64,000 nt of DNA, taken from contig CAJXUY010000019.1 in assembly GCA_913060665.1 (NCBI GenBank), positions 19,692-83,691 of the forward strand, given 5' to 3'. The translations under genes and the position numbers were made by a program. Below the pieces are notes generated by a model, which saw only the letters and a program-made list of their open reading frames with translations, was not told where the DNA came from and did not search any database. Source of the stretch: an uncultured Oleiphilaceae bacterium. GTDB lineage: Bacteria; Pseudomonadota; Gammaproteobacteria; Pseudomonadales; Oleiphilaceae. This document shows positions 27,224 to 35,629 of the stretch, in pieces (positions within the stretch are counted from its first letter, which is position 1; each line of letters begins with the position of its first letter).

Positions 27224-28012
27224 ATGAGACGACAAAGAGAAGAGGATGACTCTCATAGTAAAGAGCGCTGGCTTGTTTCTTATGCTGACTTTATTACCCT
27301 GTTATTTGCTTTTTTTGTTGTAATGTACTCTATATCGTCTGTCAATGAAGGTAAGTACAAAGTTCTGTCGCAGACCCTCGAAGGCGCGTTTAATTCTGTT
27401 CAAAAAACCATTAAGCCTATTCAGGTAGGCGATCATACTCCTTTATCAGAAACTGAGGATGCCGGCGAGCAGAAAGTTCAGGCGGTTGATACTATTCCGC
27501 GGGGAAGTGAGGGGCGCATAAAAGATAGAACCAAAGGCATGCGAGAGATTGCAGATAATTTTGCCGCTGAATTTTCGGGGTTAATTACGGATGGTTTGGT
27601 GTCAGTAAATGAAAATTCGGATTGGGTTGAAGTGTCATTATCTAACAAGATTCTATTTAAGAGTGGGGATGTTGAACCCTATGATGACGCGTTCCCTATT
27701 CTCGAGCAGATTGCTAGCATATTAAAGGCTCAAGATAACGCGCTTTTAGTAGAGGGGTTTACCGATAATATCCCTATTCGAACACAATCACACCCTTCTA
27801 ATTGGGAGTTGTCGTCATCTCGTGCTTCGGCAGTCGTCCGCTTATTGGCTCATGAGGGTGTTGACCCTTCTAAAATGGCTGCGATAGGATATGGGCAGTT
27901 TCAGCCTATTGCTCGTAACGATACTTCGGAAGGCAGAAGTCGTAATCGAAGGATCGTGCTGGTTATTTCAAAGGATCCTAATGTCAGGGTCACTTTGCGC
28001 AATAAAGATTAA
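27224..28012 (+). CDS. motD: Flagellar motor stator subunit MotD (MotB family)
   Basis: This 262-aa protein has a short cytoplasmic N-terminus, one membrane helix with the ion-binding aspartate in SYADFITLLFAFFVVMYS, and a C-terminal OmpA-like peptidoglycan-binding domain (EGFTDNIPIRT, NWELSSSRA, RSRNRRIVLVI). It pairs with motC 18 bases upstream. A 217-base gap follows before parA. Confidence 0.94.
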   Translation: MRRQREEDDSHSKERWLVSYADFITLLFAFFVVMYSISSVNEGKYKVLSQTLEGAFNSVQKTIKPIQVGDHTPLSETEDAGEQKVQAVDTIPRGSEGRIKDRTKGMREIADNFAAEFSGLITDGLVSVNENSDWVEVSLSNKILFKSGDVEPYDDAFPILEQIASILKAQDNALLVEGFTDNIPIRTQSHPSNWELSSSRASAVVRLLAHEGVDPSKMAAIGYGQFQPIARNDTSEGRSRNRRIVLVISKDPNVRVTLRNKD

Positions 28013-28229
28013 AACTACTCTACTTTTCTTTACATTTTTCTATGGCATGATTCCTGCTGAATAGGATTAATATAGTAATAGCGGCAACGTTGTGCCTAGC
28101 GCTCAGTATTTTGCTGATGGCGTTAAAGCGATATTAATGTTCAATCCGTCGTTAAGTTATTGAGATTGTTGTCGATATAACTACCTCAGACCATTGATTT
28201 TAATAAACATAAAGAAAAGAGGTTACGCT

Positions 28230-29012
28230 GTGCGTATCTGGGCAATTGCAAATCAAAAGGGTGGCGTAGGGAAAACAACCACCACCGTCGCGTTAGGTGG
28301 GTTATTGGCCAAAGAGGGGAAGCGAGTGCTGTTGATGGATCTTGATCCTCATGGCTCCCTGACTAGCTACTTTAAATATGACCCTGATACGATTGAGCAC
28401 AGCGCATTTGACTTATTTCTGCATCAGGGGAAAGTACCTGAAGATTTGCCTGCAACGCTAATAGTTAAAACCTCAATGCCCGGCTTGAAGTTAATGCCAG
28501 CTTCTACCGCGTTAGCGACATTAGAGAGACGCATGGTCGGAGTAGACGGAATGGGCCTTATTATTTCTCGTACGTTAGCTATTTTATGGGATGACTTTGA
28601 TTATGTGCTGATTGATAACACCCCTTCGTTAGGCGTTTTGATGATCAATTCTCTAGCGGCTAGTCAGCATCTAATGGTGCCTGTCCAGACTGAGTTTCTA
28701 GCGTTAAAAGGCTTGGAAAGAATGATGCACACGCTGGAGATGGTTATTAAATCTCAAAAAAGCAAATTGACGTACACGATTATACCGACCATGTTTGATA
28801 GGCGAACTCAAGCATCGGTACAAAGCCTTAGAACGGTTAAAAGTACCTGGGGTAGTCAAGTGTGGAAGTATGCAATACCCGTTGATACTAAATTTAGGGA
28901 TGCTAGCAGAATGGGGGTCGTCCCTTCAGAGCTAGATAAGTCTACGCACGGTGTACGTGCCTATAAGAAACTGTTAGAAAATATCAGGGAAAGTGAAACA
29001 GCTAATGCTTAA
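28230..29012 (+). CDS. parA: ParA-family ATPase for polar chemotaxis arrays
   Basis: This 260-aa ParA/Soj ATPase has the deviant Walker A motif NQKGGVGKTTTTVALGG, MDLDPHGSLT and the VLIDNTPSLGVL motif. Located between motD and a ParP-like gene, it matches PA1462 of Pseudomonas and ParC of Vibrio, which place and segregate chemotaxis arrays at the pole; it is not the chromosome-partition ParA, since no parB is nearby. GTG 28230 with AGAGG upstream is preferred to the TTG at 28194. Confidence 0.92.
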   Translation: MRIWAIANQKGGVGKTTTTVALGGLLAKEGKRVLLMDLDPHGSLTSYFKYDPDTIEHSAFDLFLHQGKVPEDLPATLIVKTSMPGLKLMPASTALATLERRMVGVDGMGLIISRTLAILWDDFDYVLIDNTPSLGVLMINSLAASQHLMVPVQTEFLALKGLERMMHTLEMVIKSQKSKLTYTIIPTMFDRRTQASVQSLRTVKSTWGSQVWKYAIPVDTKFRDASRMGVVPSELDKSTHGVRAYKKLLENIRESETANA

Positions 29013-29076
29013 CGTCATGTTGCAAATATGACTTAAGACTTAGTGGTTAATCGATGTATATTTTGAGTTTAAGAAG

Positions 29077-29118
29077 TTCGGTATGAAACATTCGATATGA
29101 GTAGTTCGATATGAGTCG
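29077..29118 (+). repeat. Three 14-bp direct repeats forming a stop-start chain
   Basis: Three tandem copies of a 14-bp unit (TTCGRTATGARNNR) lie at 29077-29090, 29091-29104 and 29105-29118. Each contains ATATGA. Because 14 is not a multiple of three, each ATG is in a different frame: ATG 29083 opens a five-codon ORF ending in TGA at 29098-29100, which overlaps ATG 29097; that opens another five-codon ORF ending at 29112-29114, which overlaps ATG 29111 of the next gene. Confidence 0.85.
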
Positions 29119-29554
29119 TGAACGCAATCAGTCGGCTGATGTTCAGCATGCTAAAGTATCGCCCAACGAGGCGATGAATAGCTATATTGGAGACTTGCTG
29201 TGGCCAGGTAGTTCGCCTGAGCCCGAGAAGGACTCTGAGGTTGTTCATGAGTGCCTATCTAACAACAGCTTGCCTAAAGACTCACTGCTGTCAATTTCTA
29301 ACAGTGTTAAGCCTGGCTTTTCATTGATTCCACTAGTGTCTTTAGATCGCTACCAATTAAACTTGTCAAACCCTCAAAGGTCACTATCTGCATCATTTTT
29401 ACTTTTGCTTTGGGGGTTGCATTTGTTACGTATGCCTATAGCAGGGCGTTTGCGTCTGAGTGTCGTTGAACACTGTCGTGAACGAATAGTTGAATATAGG
29501 CTACTTACAGAAATATCCCGACTGCCAGTAGTAGGGGGGATATACAATGAGTAA
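29111..29554 (+). CDS. Unrecognised 147-aa protein between parA and parP
   Basis: I do not recognise a domain. The N-terminal third (EAMNSYIGDLLWPGSSP) resembles the start of the ParP-like protein that follows (IAVQDYLDDLLQKLP). The middle is Ser/Pro-rich and the end contains a hydrophobic stretch (ASFLLLLWGLHLLRMP) followed by a basic segment. Its stop overlaps the next start by eight bases, which argues for a translated gene. It may be the N-terminal remnant of a duplicated ParP-like gene whose CheW domain is lost; I found no CheW residues in the other forward frames. The start lies inside the triplicated repeat. Confidence 0.6.
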   Translation: MSRERNQSADVQHAKVSPNEAMNSYIGDLLWPGSSPEPEKDSEVVHECLSNNSLPKDSLLSISNSVKPGFSLIPLVSLDRYQLNLSNPQRSLSASFLLLLWGLHLLRMPIAGRLRLSVVEHCRERIVEYRLLTEISRLPVVGGIYNE

Positions 29555-30698
29555 GCGGTATAGTGACACTATTAACCCTCAAATTGCGGTTCAAGACTAC
29601 CTAGATGATTTGCTGCAAAAACTGCCATCGACCTCACCACTTGATAAGTTGAGGCAAGAGGAGGAAGGCAAAGCCGCGTTGGCGGCAGCTAATCAAAAAG
29701 CACAGCAGGCACCCAAGAATCCCTCTTTAAAAACTGAGGTCAGAGTAAGGCCACAACCAACCTATACGACCGTTAGTTCGAGCTATAGTGCTGGGCGTGA
29801 AACATCTCTTGCAGCACAGCGATTGGAACAAAAGAGGGCGTTGGGAAGAGCTTCATTACGGGAATTTCGTGAACCGCTTACGATCAAACCTTCTCCACTT
29901 CTTAAGGTTATGCCTGCGTTGCAAGTGGCTACGCGAGAAGAGACCCCTCAATTAGATGAAAAACGCTCAGAGCCCAGCGATGTGCGTGATGTCTCGAAGG
30001 CTGCGAGAGTCGCCGATACAGGCGTAGCCGAAAAAGCACCTGAAATCGAGCGCGAAAAAATCACGAATGCTGTTCAGCCTCAACTCGGCGCACCTAAGAG
30101 AGTTGAAGTCCCAGAACCAACGTTGTTACACCCCTCGAATAAGCAGACTGGAGAACAACCAGCCGCGGACTTAGTTGAAAATGAGGTTATAGCACCCGCT
30201 GAGGAATACTCCGATAAATGGCTTGAAAATGGCAGGCCAGAGTGGGCGCAAGGGCGTTTCGAGTGTTTGATTTTTACGGTAGCAGGGTTGAAGTTGGCAG
30301 TGCCATTAGTATCTCTTGGTGCCATACATACGATGGATCAGGAACTAACGCCCTTGGTAGGTCGACCTGGTTGGTTTTTGGGACTGCTGCCGGTTGGCGA
30401 CAAAAATATCAGAGTAGTGGATTCAGCGTTATGGATCATGCCTGAGCGCTACAATGAACGTGTTAAGGATGGGTATCGGTTCGTAATCCGCTTGGATAAC
30501 AGTGAGTGGGGTATGGCTTGTGACTCTGTTGCCCAGTCATTCTCCATTTCACCAGAAGAAGTACGCTGGAGAACCGATCGAGGCAAAAGGCCTTGGTTGG
30601 CGGGTACCGTTATTGATCATATGTGTGCGTTAATGGATGTGGCAGCTGTTGCTCACTTGCTAGATACTGCAGAAAAAACAAATCACTCGCCAATTTAA
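29547..30698 (+). CDS. parP: ParP-like CheW-domain protein
   Basis: This 383-aa protein has a degenerate CheW-like domain at about residues 230-375 (FECLIFTVAGLKLAVPLVSL, PGWFLGLLPVGDKNIRVVD, GMACDSVAQSF) and a long, charged, variable N-terminal region. Directly after parA it corresponds to PA1463 and to Vibrio ParP, which tethers CheA to the ParA-type ATPase and keeps arrays at the pole. The name rests on context and domain type. It overlaps the preceding ORF by eight bases; 206 bases separate it from cheW. Confidence 0.8.
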   Translation: MSKRYSDTINPQIAVQDYLDDLLQKLPSTSPLDKLRQEEEGKAALAAANQKAQQAPKNPSLKTEVRVRPQPTYTTVSSSYSAGRETSLAAQRLEQKRALGRASLREFREPLTIKPSPLLKVMPALQVATREETPQLDEKRSEPSDVRDVSKAARVADTGVAEKAPEIEREKITNAVQPQLGAPKRVEVPEPTLLHPSNKQTGEQPAADLVENEVIAPAEEYSDKWLENGRPEWAQGRFECLIFTVAGLKLAVPLVSLGAIHTMDQELTPLVGRPGWFLGLLPVGDKNIRVVDSALWIMPERYNERVKDGYRFVIRLDNSEWGMACDSVAQSFSISPEEVRWRTDRGKRPWLAGTVIDHMCALMDVAAVAHLLDTAEKTNHSPI

Positions 30699-30849
30699 TA
30701 ACTCACGTCGTTCGGTTTTGACATAGTTTAACCGTTATTCTTATTAAGATCTGTCACTTATCTAAACTCTGGCTATACTATAGCTAAACATTTATAACTT
30801 TTTGGTTATGGGGTGGCATGATTTGTGCGATCAATAGCTTAAATAAGTT

Positions 30850-30877
30850 TAAACGATGGTTTTTTGACACCCGATAA
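30850..30877 (+). promoter_or_regulatory. Candidate sigma-28 (FliA) promoter before cheW
   Basis: TAAA (30850-30853) and CCCGATAA (30870-30877) are separated by 16 bases. The -10 element matches the sigma-28 consensus GCCGATAA in seven of eight positions; usual spacing is 15. It lies 28 bases before the cheW start, and fliA is present in the same window. Confidence 0.65.
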
Positions 30878-30904
30878 TTAAAATAGGATCAAGAGGTTCG
30901 GAAT

Positions 30905-31393
30905 ATGGCATCTAGTACAGGGCATAGTGGTCAAACTGCAGAAGATCCTATCTTCCAGTATGTAACCTTCCGGTTAGACGATGAAACATACGGCATTAAC
31001 GTAATGCAGATACAGGAAGTGTTACGTTATACCGAAATTGCACCTGTGCCGGGTGCTCCAGATTATGTATTGGGGATTATTAATCTTCGAGGTAATGTGG
31101 TCACGGTTATAGATACCCGAAAGCGGTTTGGTCTTAGCCAGTCTGATATCTCTGACCATACACGTATTGTTGTGTTGGAAATTGATGGGCAGGTTGTTGG
31201 CGTATTAGTGGATTCTGTTGCTGAAGTTGTTTACCTAAAACAGTCAGAAGTTGAAACCGCTCCGAACGTAGGTAACGAAGAGAGTGCTCGATTTATTCAG
31301 GGTGTTTGCAATAAAAATGGTGAGCTGATTATTCTTGTAGAGTTTGAGAAGATGCTCAGCGAAGATGAATGGGCAGACATGTCTGGTTTATAA
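30905..31393 (+). CDS. cheW: CheW coupling protein (second system)
   Basis: This 162-aa protein is a standard CheW: FQYVTFRLDDETYGINVMQIQEVLR, GAPDYVLGIINLRGNVVTVIDTRKRFG and VVGVLVDSVAEVV are all present. It belongs to the cheYZAB-motCD-parAP cluster and should couple receptors to the CheA at 22890. It probably has its own FliA-dependent promoter. The DUF2802 gene follows after 44 bases. Confidence 0.95.
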   Translation: MASSTGHSGQTAEDPIFQYVTFRLDDETYGINVMQIQEVLRYTEIAPVPGAPDYVLGIINLRGNVVTVIDTRKRFGLSQSDISDHTRIVVLEIDGQVVGVLVDSVAEVVYLKQSEVETAPNVGNEESARFIQGVCNKNGELIILVEFEKMLSEDEWADMSGL

Positions 31394-31437
31394 GTGCGGT
31401 TAGGCTCATATAACAATATAGGTATAAGGGGAAGGGT

Positions 31438-31836
31438 ATGCTAGAACAATATGCACCATTGCTGAGTCTGATTGCTACAGCAATACTGGTGGGGTATGTC
31501 CTTTTTCTAAGACATACGGTGAGCAAGCAGGCTAAAAAGCACAGTGAGTCTATTAAAGTTGTTAACCAAGAGCTTCAAGCCATCGGGAGCGGTTCAATGG
31601 GGGTTGGCAGAAAGCTGATTTTACTTGAAAAGCAGATAGCAGAGCTCAAACATAACCAAGATGAAATGGTTAAAAATGACCCTAATAGGGTTTCTTATAC
31701 AGAGGCAACTCGATTAGTGGAACTGGGTGCTGATGTTGAAGACTTGATGAATAGCTGCGGTATTTCACGTCCTGAAGCCGAGTTAGTGACGGCCTTAAGC
31801 CAAAAAAATCAATCCTGTGATATTACTGTAAACTAG
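31438..31836 (+). CDS. DUF2802 family membrane-anchored protein
   Basis: The 132-aa protein has one N-terminal membrane helix (LLSLIATAILVGYVLFL), a coiled-coil-like middle (residues 40-75) and a small C-terminal helical domain (SYTEATRLVELGADVEDLMNSCGISRPEAELV) that looks like the DUF2802 signature. It occupies the position of PA1465 after cheW in Pseudomonas. Its function is unknown; the helix-turn-helix-like end is shared with SwrB-type flagellar proteins. It ends the rightward flagellar/chemotaxis block. Confidence 0.8.
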   Translation: MLEQYAPLLSLIATAILVGYVLFLRHTVSKQAKKHSESIKVVNQELQAIGSGSMGVGRKLILLEKQIAELKHNQDEMVKNDPNRVSYTEATRLVELGADVEDLMNSCGISRPEAELVTALSQKNQSCDITVN

Positions 31837-31957
31837 GTAATAATTTACATATACGGCTGCTTCTATCCGATCGGATTATTGGTCTGCACTGACCTCCTAC
31901 TAACAAAGTAAATAGAGGAGAAATAACGTACAGGTAGAGCTGATCGGAAGTTGTTGC

Positions 31958-32281
31958 TTAATTGATCGGTTTCTCTTTCCTCTCCATTTCTCCACTCTCT
32001 TTATCAAACCCTTCTGGAACTTTGTTTTGAATGTGATAAGCAAACGCAATGATTTCGGCGATGACCTTATAGAGTACCTCAGGAATATTCTCACCAAGTT
32101 CTAATTTGGATAACAGCGCTACTAAGTCGGCATTTTCGTAGAGCGGAACCTTAGCCTCTTTAGCAATACGAATGATCTCTTCGGCGACAGAACCTTCTCC
32201 TGTTGCAGTAATTGTAGGGGCTTCTTCGCCATCGTATTTTAGGGCGACAGCAGTTGTAAACGTTTGCTCTGTCTTTTGCAT
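31958..32281 (-). CDS. FlhB C-domain homologue (FlhX/FhlB-like)
   Basis: This 107-aa protein matches the cytoplasmic domain of FlhB (AVALKYDGEEAPTITATGEGSVAEEIIRIA, then VPLYENADLVALLSKLELGENIP and LYKVIAEIIAFAYH) without membrane segments and without the NPTH cleavage motif. Such proteins can partly replace the cleaved FlhB C-domain in export switching. It is cotranscribed with the FliK-like gene 33 bases upstream on the same strand. Confidence 0.85.
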   Translation of the reverse strand: MQKTEQTFTTAVALKYDGEEAPTITATGEGSVAEEIIRIAKEAKVPLYENADLVALLSKLELGENIPEVLYKVIAEIIAFAYHIQNKVPEGFDKESGEMERKEKPIN

Positions 32282-32314
32282 GTTGTTATATGGCTTCTAA
32301 TTTGACGGATGAAG

Positions 32315-33850
32315 TTATGCTTTTATGTCAACGATTTGTTGATCCAGTCGCGTTTTTCGCATATTGGGCTGTCCCTGACGGCAGGTTATATCTTTGACCG
32401 TCAGTCCCAACTCAGAAAAACTTGTTCTTAAGTTATGTGCTTCTTGATTAATTAGTTTTAGTGTTGCCTGTTTCTCCGCCCAAATCGTTGAAGAGACCGT
32501 AGGAGGAGTTAGATTAACTTGAATAAAAACGGGGCCCAGTTCTTCCAGGTCGAATGTGAGTGCTAGTTTCCATTTTGACTTCTTTTCCGGTTCACTATTG
32601 TTGTCATCTTGTTCCTTTTCTTTATCAATTCTTAACTGAACTGAATCAATTTGGTTTTGTGGTGACAAGAATGGTAGTTCCATTTGCCAAGTTTGAACGG
32701 TTGTAGTATCGGTTGAAGCTGATTGTGCTTGGTAAAGGCTGTTGAGTTGCTGGAACTGAATACGGTTAAGAGCACCGGCTAGTCTTTTAAGAAGGTCACC
32801 AACCGAAAGGTCTCTGTCATTTTGGCTGGCATAGTTAGCTCTGGTTATAGCGGAAGGAAAATTGAACGGGTTAATCAGTAGGCTAGGGTCCGATTCCGCT
32901 ACAAACCTAGGTGGTTGGCCTGTGGCTGAATGTTTAGTGGCGTAAATAGAATTTAAAGCGTTAATCAGTTGGCTAACGGTAGACTTTAAATCCGCTGGTA
33001 CTGTTGAGCCTGATAAAGTAGTCGCTCCTGTTAATGAGCCCGTTGCAGCAGCATTAGTTGATGTTGGCGACGCGTTGGTAGCTGATACACTGTTTGAAAC
33101 CACAGATTTTATTGCATGAGTGAGTGCTGAGGCGGTATTGGTCATTAATGAGTTGCTTTGGTTGGCTGTGCTGGCCGGCGTTAGAACGCTCTGCTGGCTA
33201 GAAAGGGAAAATCTACTCTCCATAAATATCCCAGACTGGGACATTGCCTGCTTAACCAGTTGGCCGGTATTAGTTTGCCCTCCCGGTGATTGATTTGAAT
33301 TGTTCAAATTTGATGAGAAGTTTTCTGCCTTTGGTAGTAGTGTCGTTAACTGTTCAGTGAGCATCTTTACTTGACTGTTTTCGGCGCCAAGGGCGGGAAG
33401 GTTTTGTAATAAGGTGGCGATAACTTTGCCTACAGGTTGTTGATAAGGTAATACCTTGGATAGCGCTGAAATAAGGTTTGCTGTATCAGATTGGGTTGGT
33501 TTTGGTAGTAGTAACTCTCCCTTTGCATTGGCACTTAGGTTGATTACCTGCCCAGGCTGTAACGCTACATTGGTCTTGACGGCGAGTTTGTCTCCACCAA
33601 TATCGAGTGTTACGTTGAAGTTGTTTTGAGTCGTGCGAGTGGATACAACGTTTAGAACCTCTAGCACTTTGGCCTGTATTGCTTGACCTACCTTGATATT
33701 GATACTGTCTAGCGATGTCGCGGGCTTATCCAAATTTGCTCCAGACTGGGATGAGCTGGATGGAGCAATCGGTTGCGTATCAGACCGCTCAGTATGCTTT
33801 GGTTGAGTTACAATAGTTTCCGGTTTATTGTTTGTAGCATCAATTGACAT
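32315..33850 (-). CDS. Second FliK-like hook-length control domain protein
   Basis: The 511-aa protein has a long Ser/Thr/Asn/Gln-rich, low-complexity N-terminal region and a C-terminal FliK-type domain (LTFDLEELGPVFIQVNLTPP to LTVKDITCRQGQPNMR). It is paired with an FlhB C-domain homologue, a pairing seen in several gammaproteobacteria, and differs from the FliK at 8753. It may act on the same export apparatus or as an accessory ruler; the sequence does not decide. Its start faces ccmA across a 233-base divergent gap. Confidence 0.8.
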   Translation of the reverse strand: MSIDATNNKPETIVTQPKHTERSDTQPIAPSSSSQSGANLDKPATSLDSINIKVGQAIQAKVLEVLNVVSTRTTQNNFNVTLDIGGDKLAVKTNVALQPGQVINLSANAKGELLLPKPTQSDTANLISALSKVLPYQQPVGKVIATLLQNLPALGAENSQVKMLTEQLTTLLPKAENFSSNLNNSNQSPGGQTNTGQLVKQAMSQSGIFMESRFSLSSQQSVLTPASTANQSNSLMTNTASALTHAIKSVVSNSVSATNASPTSTNAAATGSLTGATTLSGSTVPADLKSTVSQLINALNSIYATKHSATGQPPRFVAESDPSLLINPFNFPSAITRANYASQNDRDLSVGDLLKRLAGALNRIQFQQLNSLYQAQSASTDTTTVQTWQMELPFLSPQNQIDSVQLRIDKEKEQDDNNSEPEKKSKWKLALTFDLEELGPVFIQVNLTPPTVSSTIWAEKQATLKLINQEAHNLRTSFSELGLTVKDITCRQGQPNMRKTRLDQQIVDIKA

Positions 33851-34083
33851 GGAATTAATGTGTCCTCGTTTTCATCACCAGACTCATCAGGCCTCAACCT
33901 TAACCAGATGTAATCTTTGCGCCAAATTAACGTGAGTTAGGTCAAGGGATTTGTTTAAATCGTTACTATATAATAGGCCCGCGTTAAGCATTAGGGAAGT
34001 TTATTCCGTTTGTGTATACTGTGCAGCCATAAAGGCTGATGGAGTTGCAAACTGATTAGCCATATTGTTGTTGAAGGTTATTA

Positions 34084-34854
34084 ATGTCTGCTGTTTCACC
34101 TACTATTACCCAGTCTTCTACTAGCGAATTACTCCCGTCTATTGGTAGTGAACTACTACGCGCTGAATCATTGTTCTGTGAACGTGACGAGCGGGTATTG
34201 TTTGAAGGCCTTAACTTTTCAATAAATGCGGGCGAAATTATACAGGTCGAAGGGCCTAATGGGTCAGGTAAGACGACGCTTCTGCGAATTATGAGCGGGC
34301 TCTCTGCTGCTTATGAAGGTGAGTTATTTTGGAAAGGTGAATTGATAAGCTCTGCTCGAATCGAATTCCTTTCAAACCTTCTTTATTTAGGACATAAGCC
34401 AGGTGTTAAGGCGATTCTTACGCCGGTTGAAAATCTTCGTGCGCTTATGGGAATTCGTCAAAGTGTTACCGATGAACAAATACATAGTGCATTGGAGAAA
34501 GTAGGGCTATATGGCTATGAAGATGTGCCTTGCCATAACCTTTCAGCGGGGCAGCATCGAAGAGTTGCGCTAGCACGCCTTTATTTATCAACTGATGAAC
34601 TTTGGATACTTGATGAAGCATTCACGGCTATTGATAAAAAAGGTGTAAAAGACCTTGAAGCGCTCCTGCAAGAGCGGGCACAGCAAGGAGGTGCTGTACT
34701 GCTAACGACCCACCACGAACTACAAATTGAAAGTGGGTTTAAAAAGCTACAACTTGGTAAGCCCGTAAGTAACGAATCGTTAGCTAGAAATGAAGAACTT
34801 GTTGCTGAAGAGGTAGATACTGAAGCAATGGTTTCTAGGGGTGGAATGCGATGA
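34084..34854 (+). CDS. ccmA: Haem exporter ATPase CcmA
   Basis: CcmA is the ATPase of the CcmABCD complex that releases haem-loaded CcmE in cytochrome c maturation. The ABC motifs are clear: Walker A GPNGSGKTTLLRI, signature LSAGQHRRVALARL and Walker B LWILDEAFTAID. About 25 extra N-terminal residues precede the usual start and the C-terminus is also extended, giving 256 aa. The gap before it holds TATAAT at 33969-33974, a possible -10 box without a good -35. Its stop overlaps ccmB (ATGA). Confidence 0.95.
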   Translation: MSAVSPTITQSSTSELLPSIGSELLRAESLFCERDERVLFEGLNFSINAGEIIQVEGPNGSGKTTLLRIMSGLSAAYEGELFWKGELISSARIEFLSNLLYLGHKPGVKAILTPVENLRALMGIRQSVTDEQIHSALEKVGLYGYEDVPCHNLSAGQHRRVALARLYLSTDELWILDEAFTAIDKKGVKDLEALLQERAQQGGAVLLTTHHELQIESGFKKLQLGKPVSNESLARNEELVAEEVDTEAMVSRGGMR

Positions 34855-35558
34855 GAGCTAGTGCTGATATTGCTACAGCTCCTTCAGTGATACATATTTT
34901 TATTACCGTATTAAAGCGTGATTTAACTCTGGCGTATAGAAGGCGACAAGATCTCGTTAACCCTATGATATTTTTTATTATCGTGGTGAGTTTATTCCCT
35001 TTGGGTGTTAGCCCTGAAAAATCATTTTTGCAAGAAGCAGGCGCCGGCGTTGTCTGGGTCGCGGCTTTGCTAGCAACATTATTATCATTGGATAGTTTGT
35101 TTAAATCTGACTTTGAGGATGGCTCTTTAGAACAGATAGTCCTGACGCCTCAGCCATTGTTTATTATGGTATTGGCAAAAATAAGTGCTCATTGGTTAGT
35201 GACCGGGGTGCCGCTAATTATTTTATCCCCGATATTAGGTGTTATGATGCACCTTGAATTTGAGACTATTAAAGTGCTGATGCTGACTTTGTTACTTGGC
35301 ACACCCGTATTGAGTCTGGTTGGAGCTATTGGTGCGGCATTAACGGTGGGTTTAAGAGTGGGGGGGGTATTAATATCCTTACTGATTTTGCCTCTGTATA
35401 TACCGGTGTTAATTTTCGGTACCGGCACGGTTCAAGCCGCCGCTAATATGCTGCCTATTGGAGGGTATATAGCGTTGATGGGCGCTATTTTCGCGCTATC
35501 GTTGACGATGTCACCTTTAGCCGCAGCCGCAGCCCTAAGAATTAGTTTGTCTAATTAA
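34851..35558 (+). CDS. ccmB: Haem exporter membrane protein CcmB
   Basis: This 235-aa protein has about six membrane helices and CcmB motifs including YRRRQDLVNPMIFFIIVVSLFPLG and LFKSDFEDGSLEQ. It forms the permease of the CcmAB transporter. Its start overlaps the ccmA stop by four bases, showing coupling. About 14 residues precede the conserved core, slightly more than in E. coli. Confidence 0.95.
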   Translation: MRASADIATAPSVIHIFITVLKRDLTLAYRRRQDLVNPMIFFIIVVSLFPLGVSPEKSFLQEAGAGVVWVAALLATLLSLDSLFKSDFEDGSLEQIVLTPQPLFIMVLAKISAHWLVTGVPLIILSPILGVMMHLEFETIKVLMLTLLLGTPVLSLVGAIGAALTVGLRVGGVLISLLILPLYIPVLIFGTGTVQAAANMLPIGGYIALMGAIFALSLTMSPLAAAAALRISLSN

Positions 35559-35629
35559 TGATTTAGAGTATTAATTATTGTTAATTGGCTAAAGAAATTG
35601 TTTTTAATTTAAAGTACGAGAATTTACCG

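Noticed and set aside
28153..28178. Possible sigma-28 promoter before parA (TAAG-N14-GTCGATAT)
   Set aside because: Both elements have mismatches and the spacing is short; too weak to list.
31865..31876. 12-bp perfect palindrome ATCCGATCGGAT between convergent genes
   Set aside because: It has no loop or T-run to act as a terminator and no adjacent promoter to regulate.
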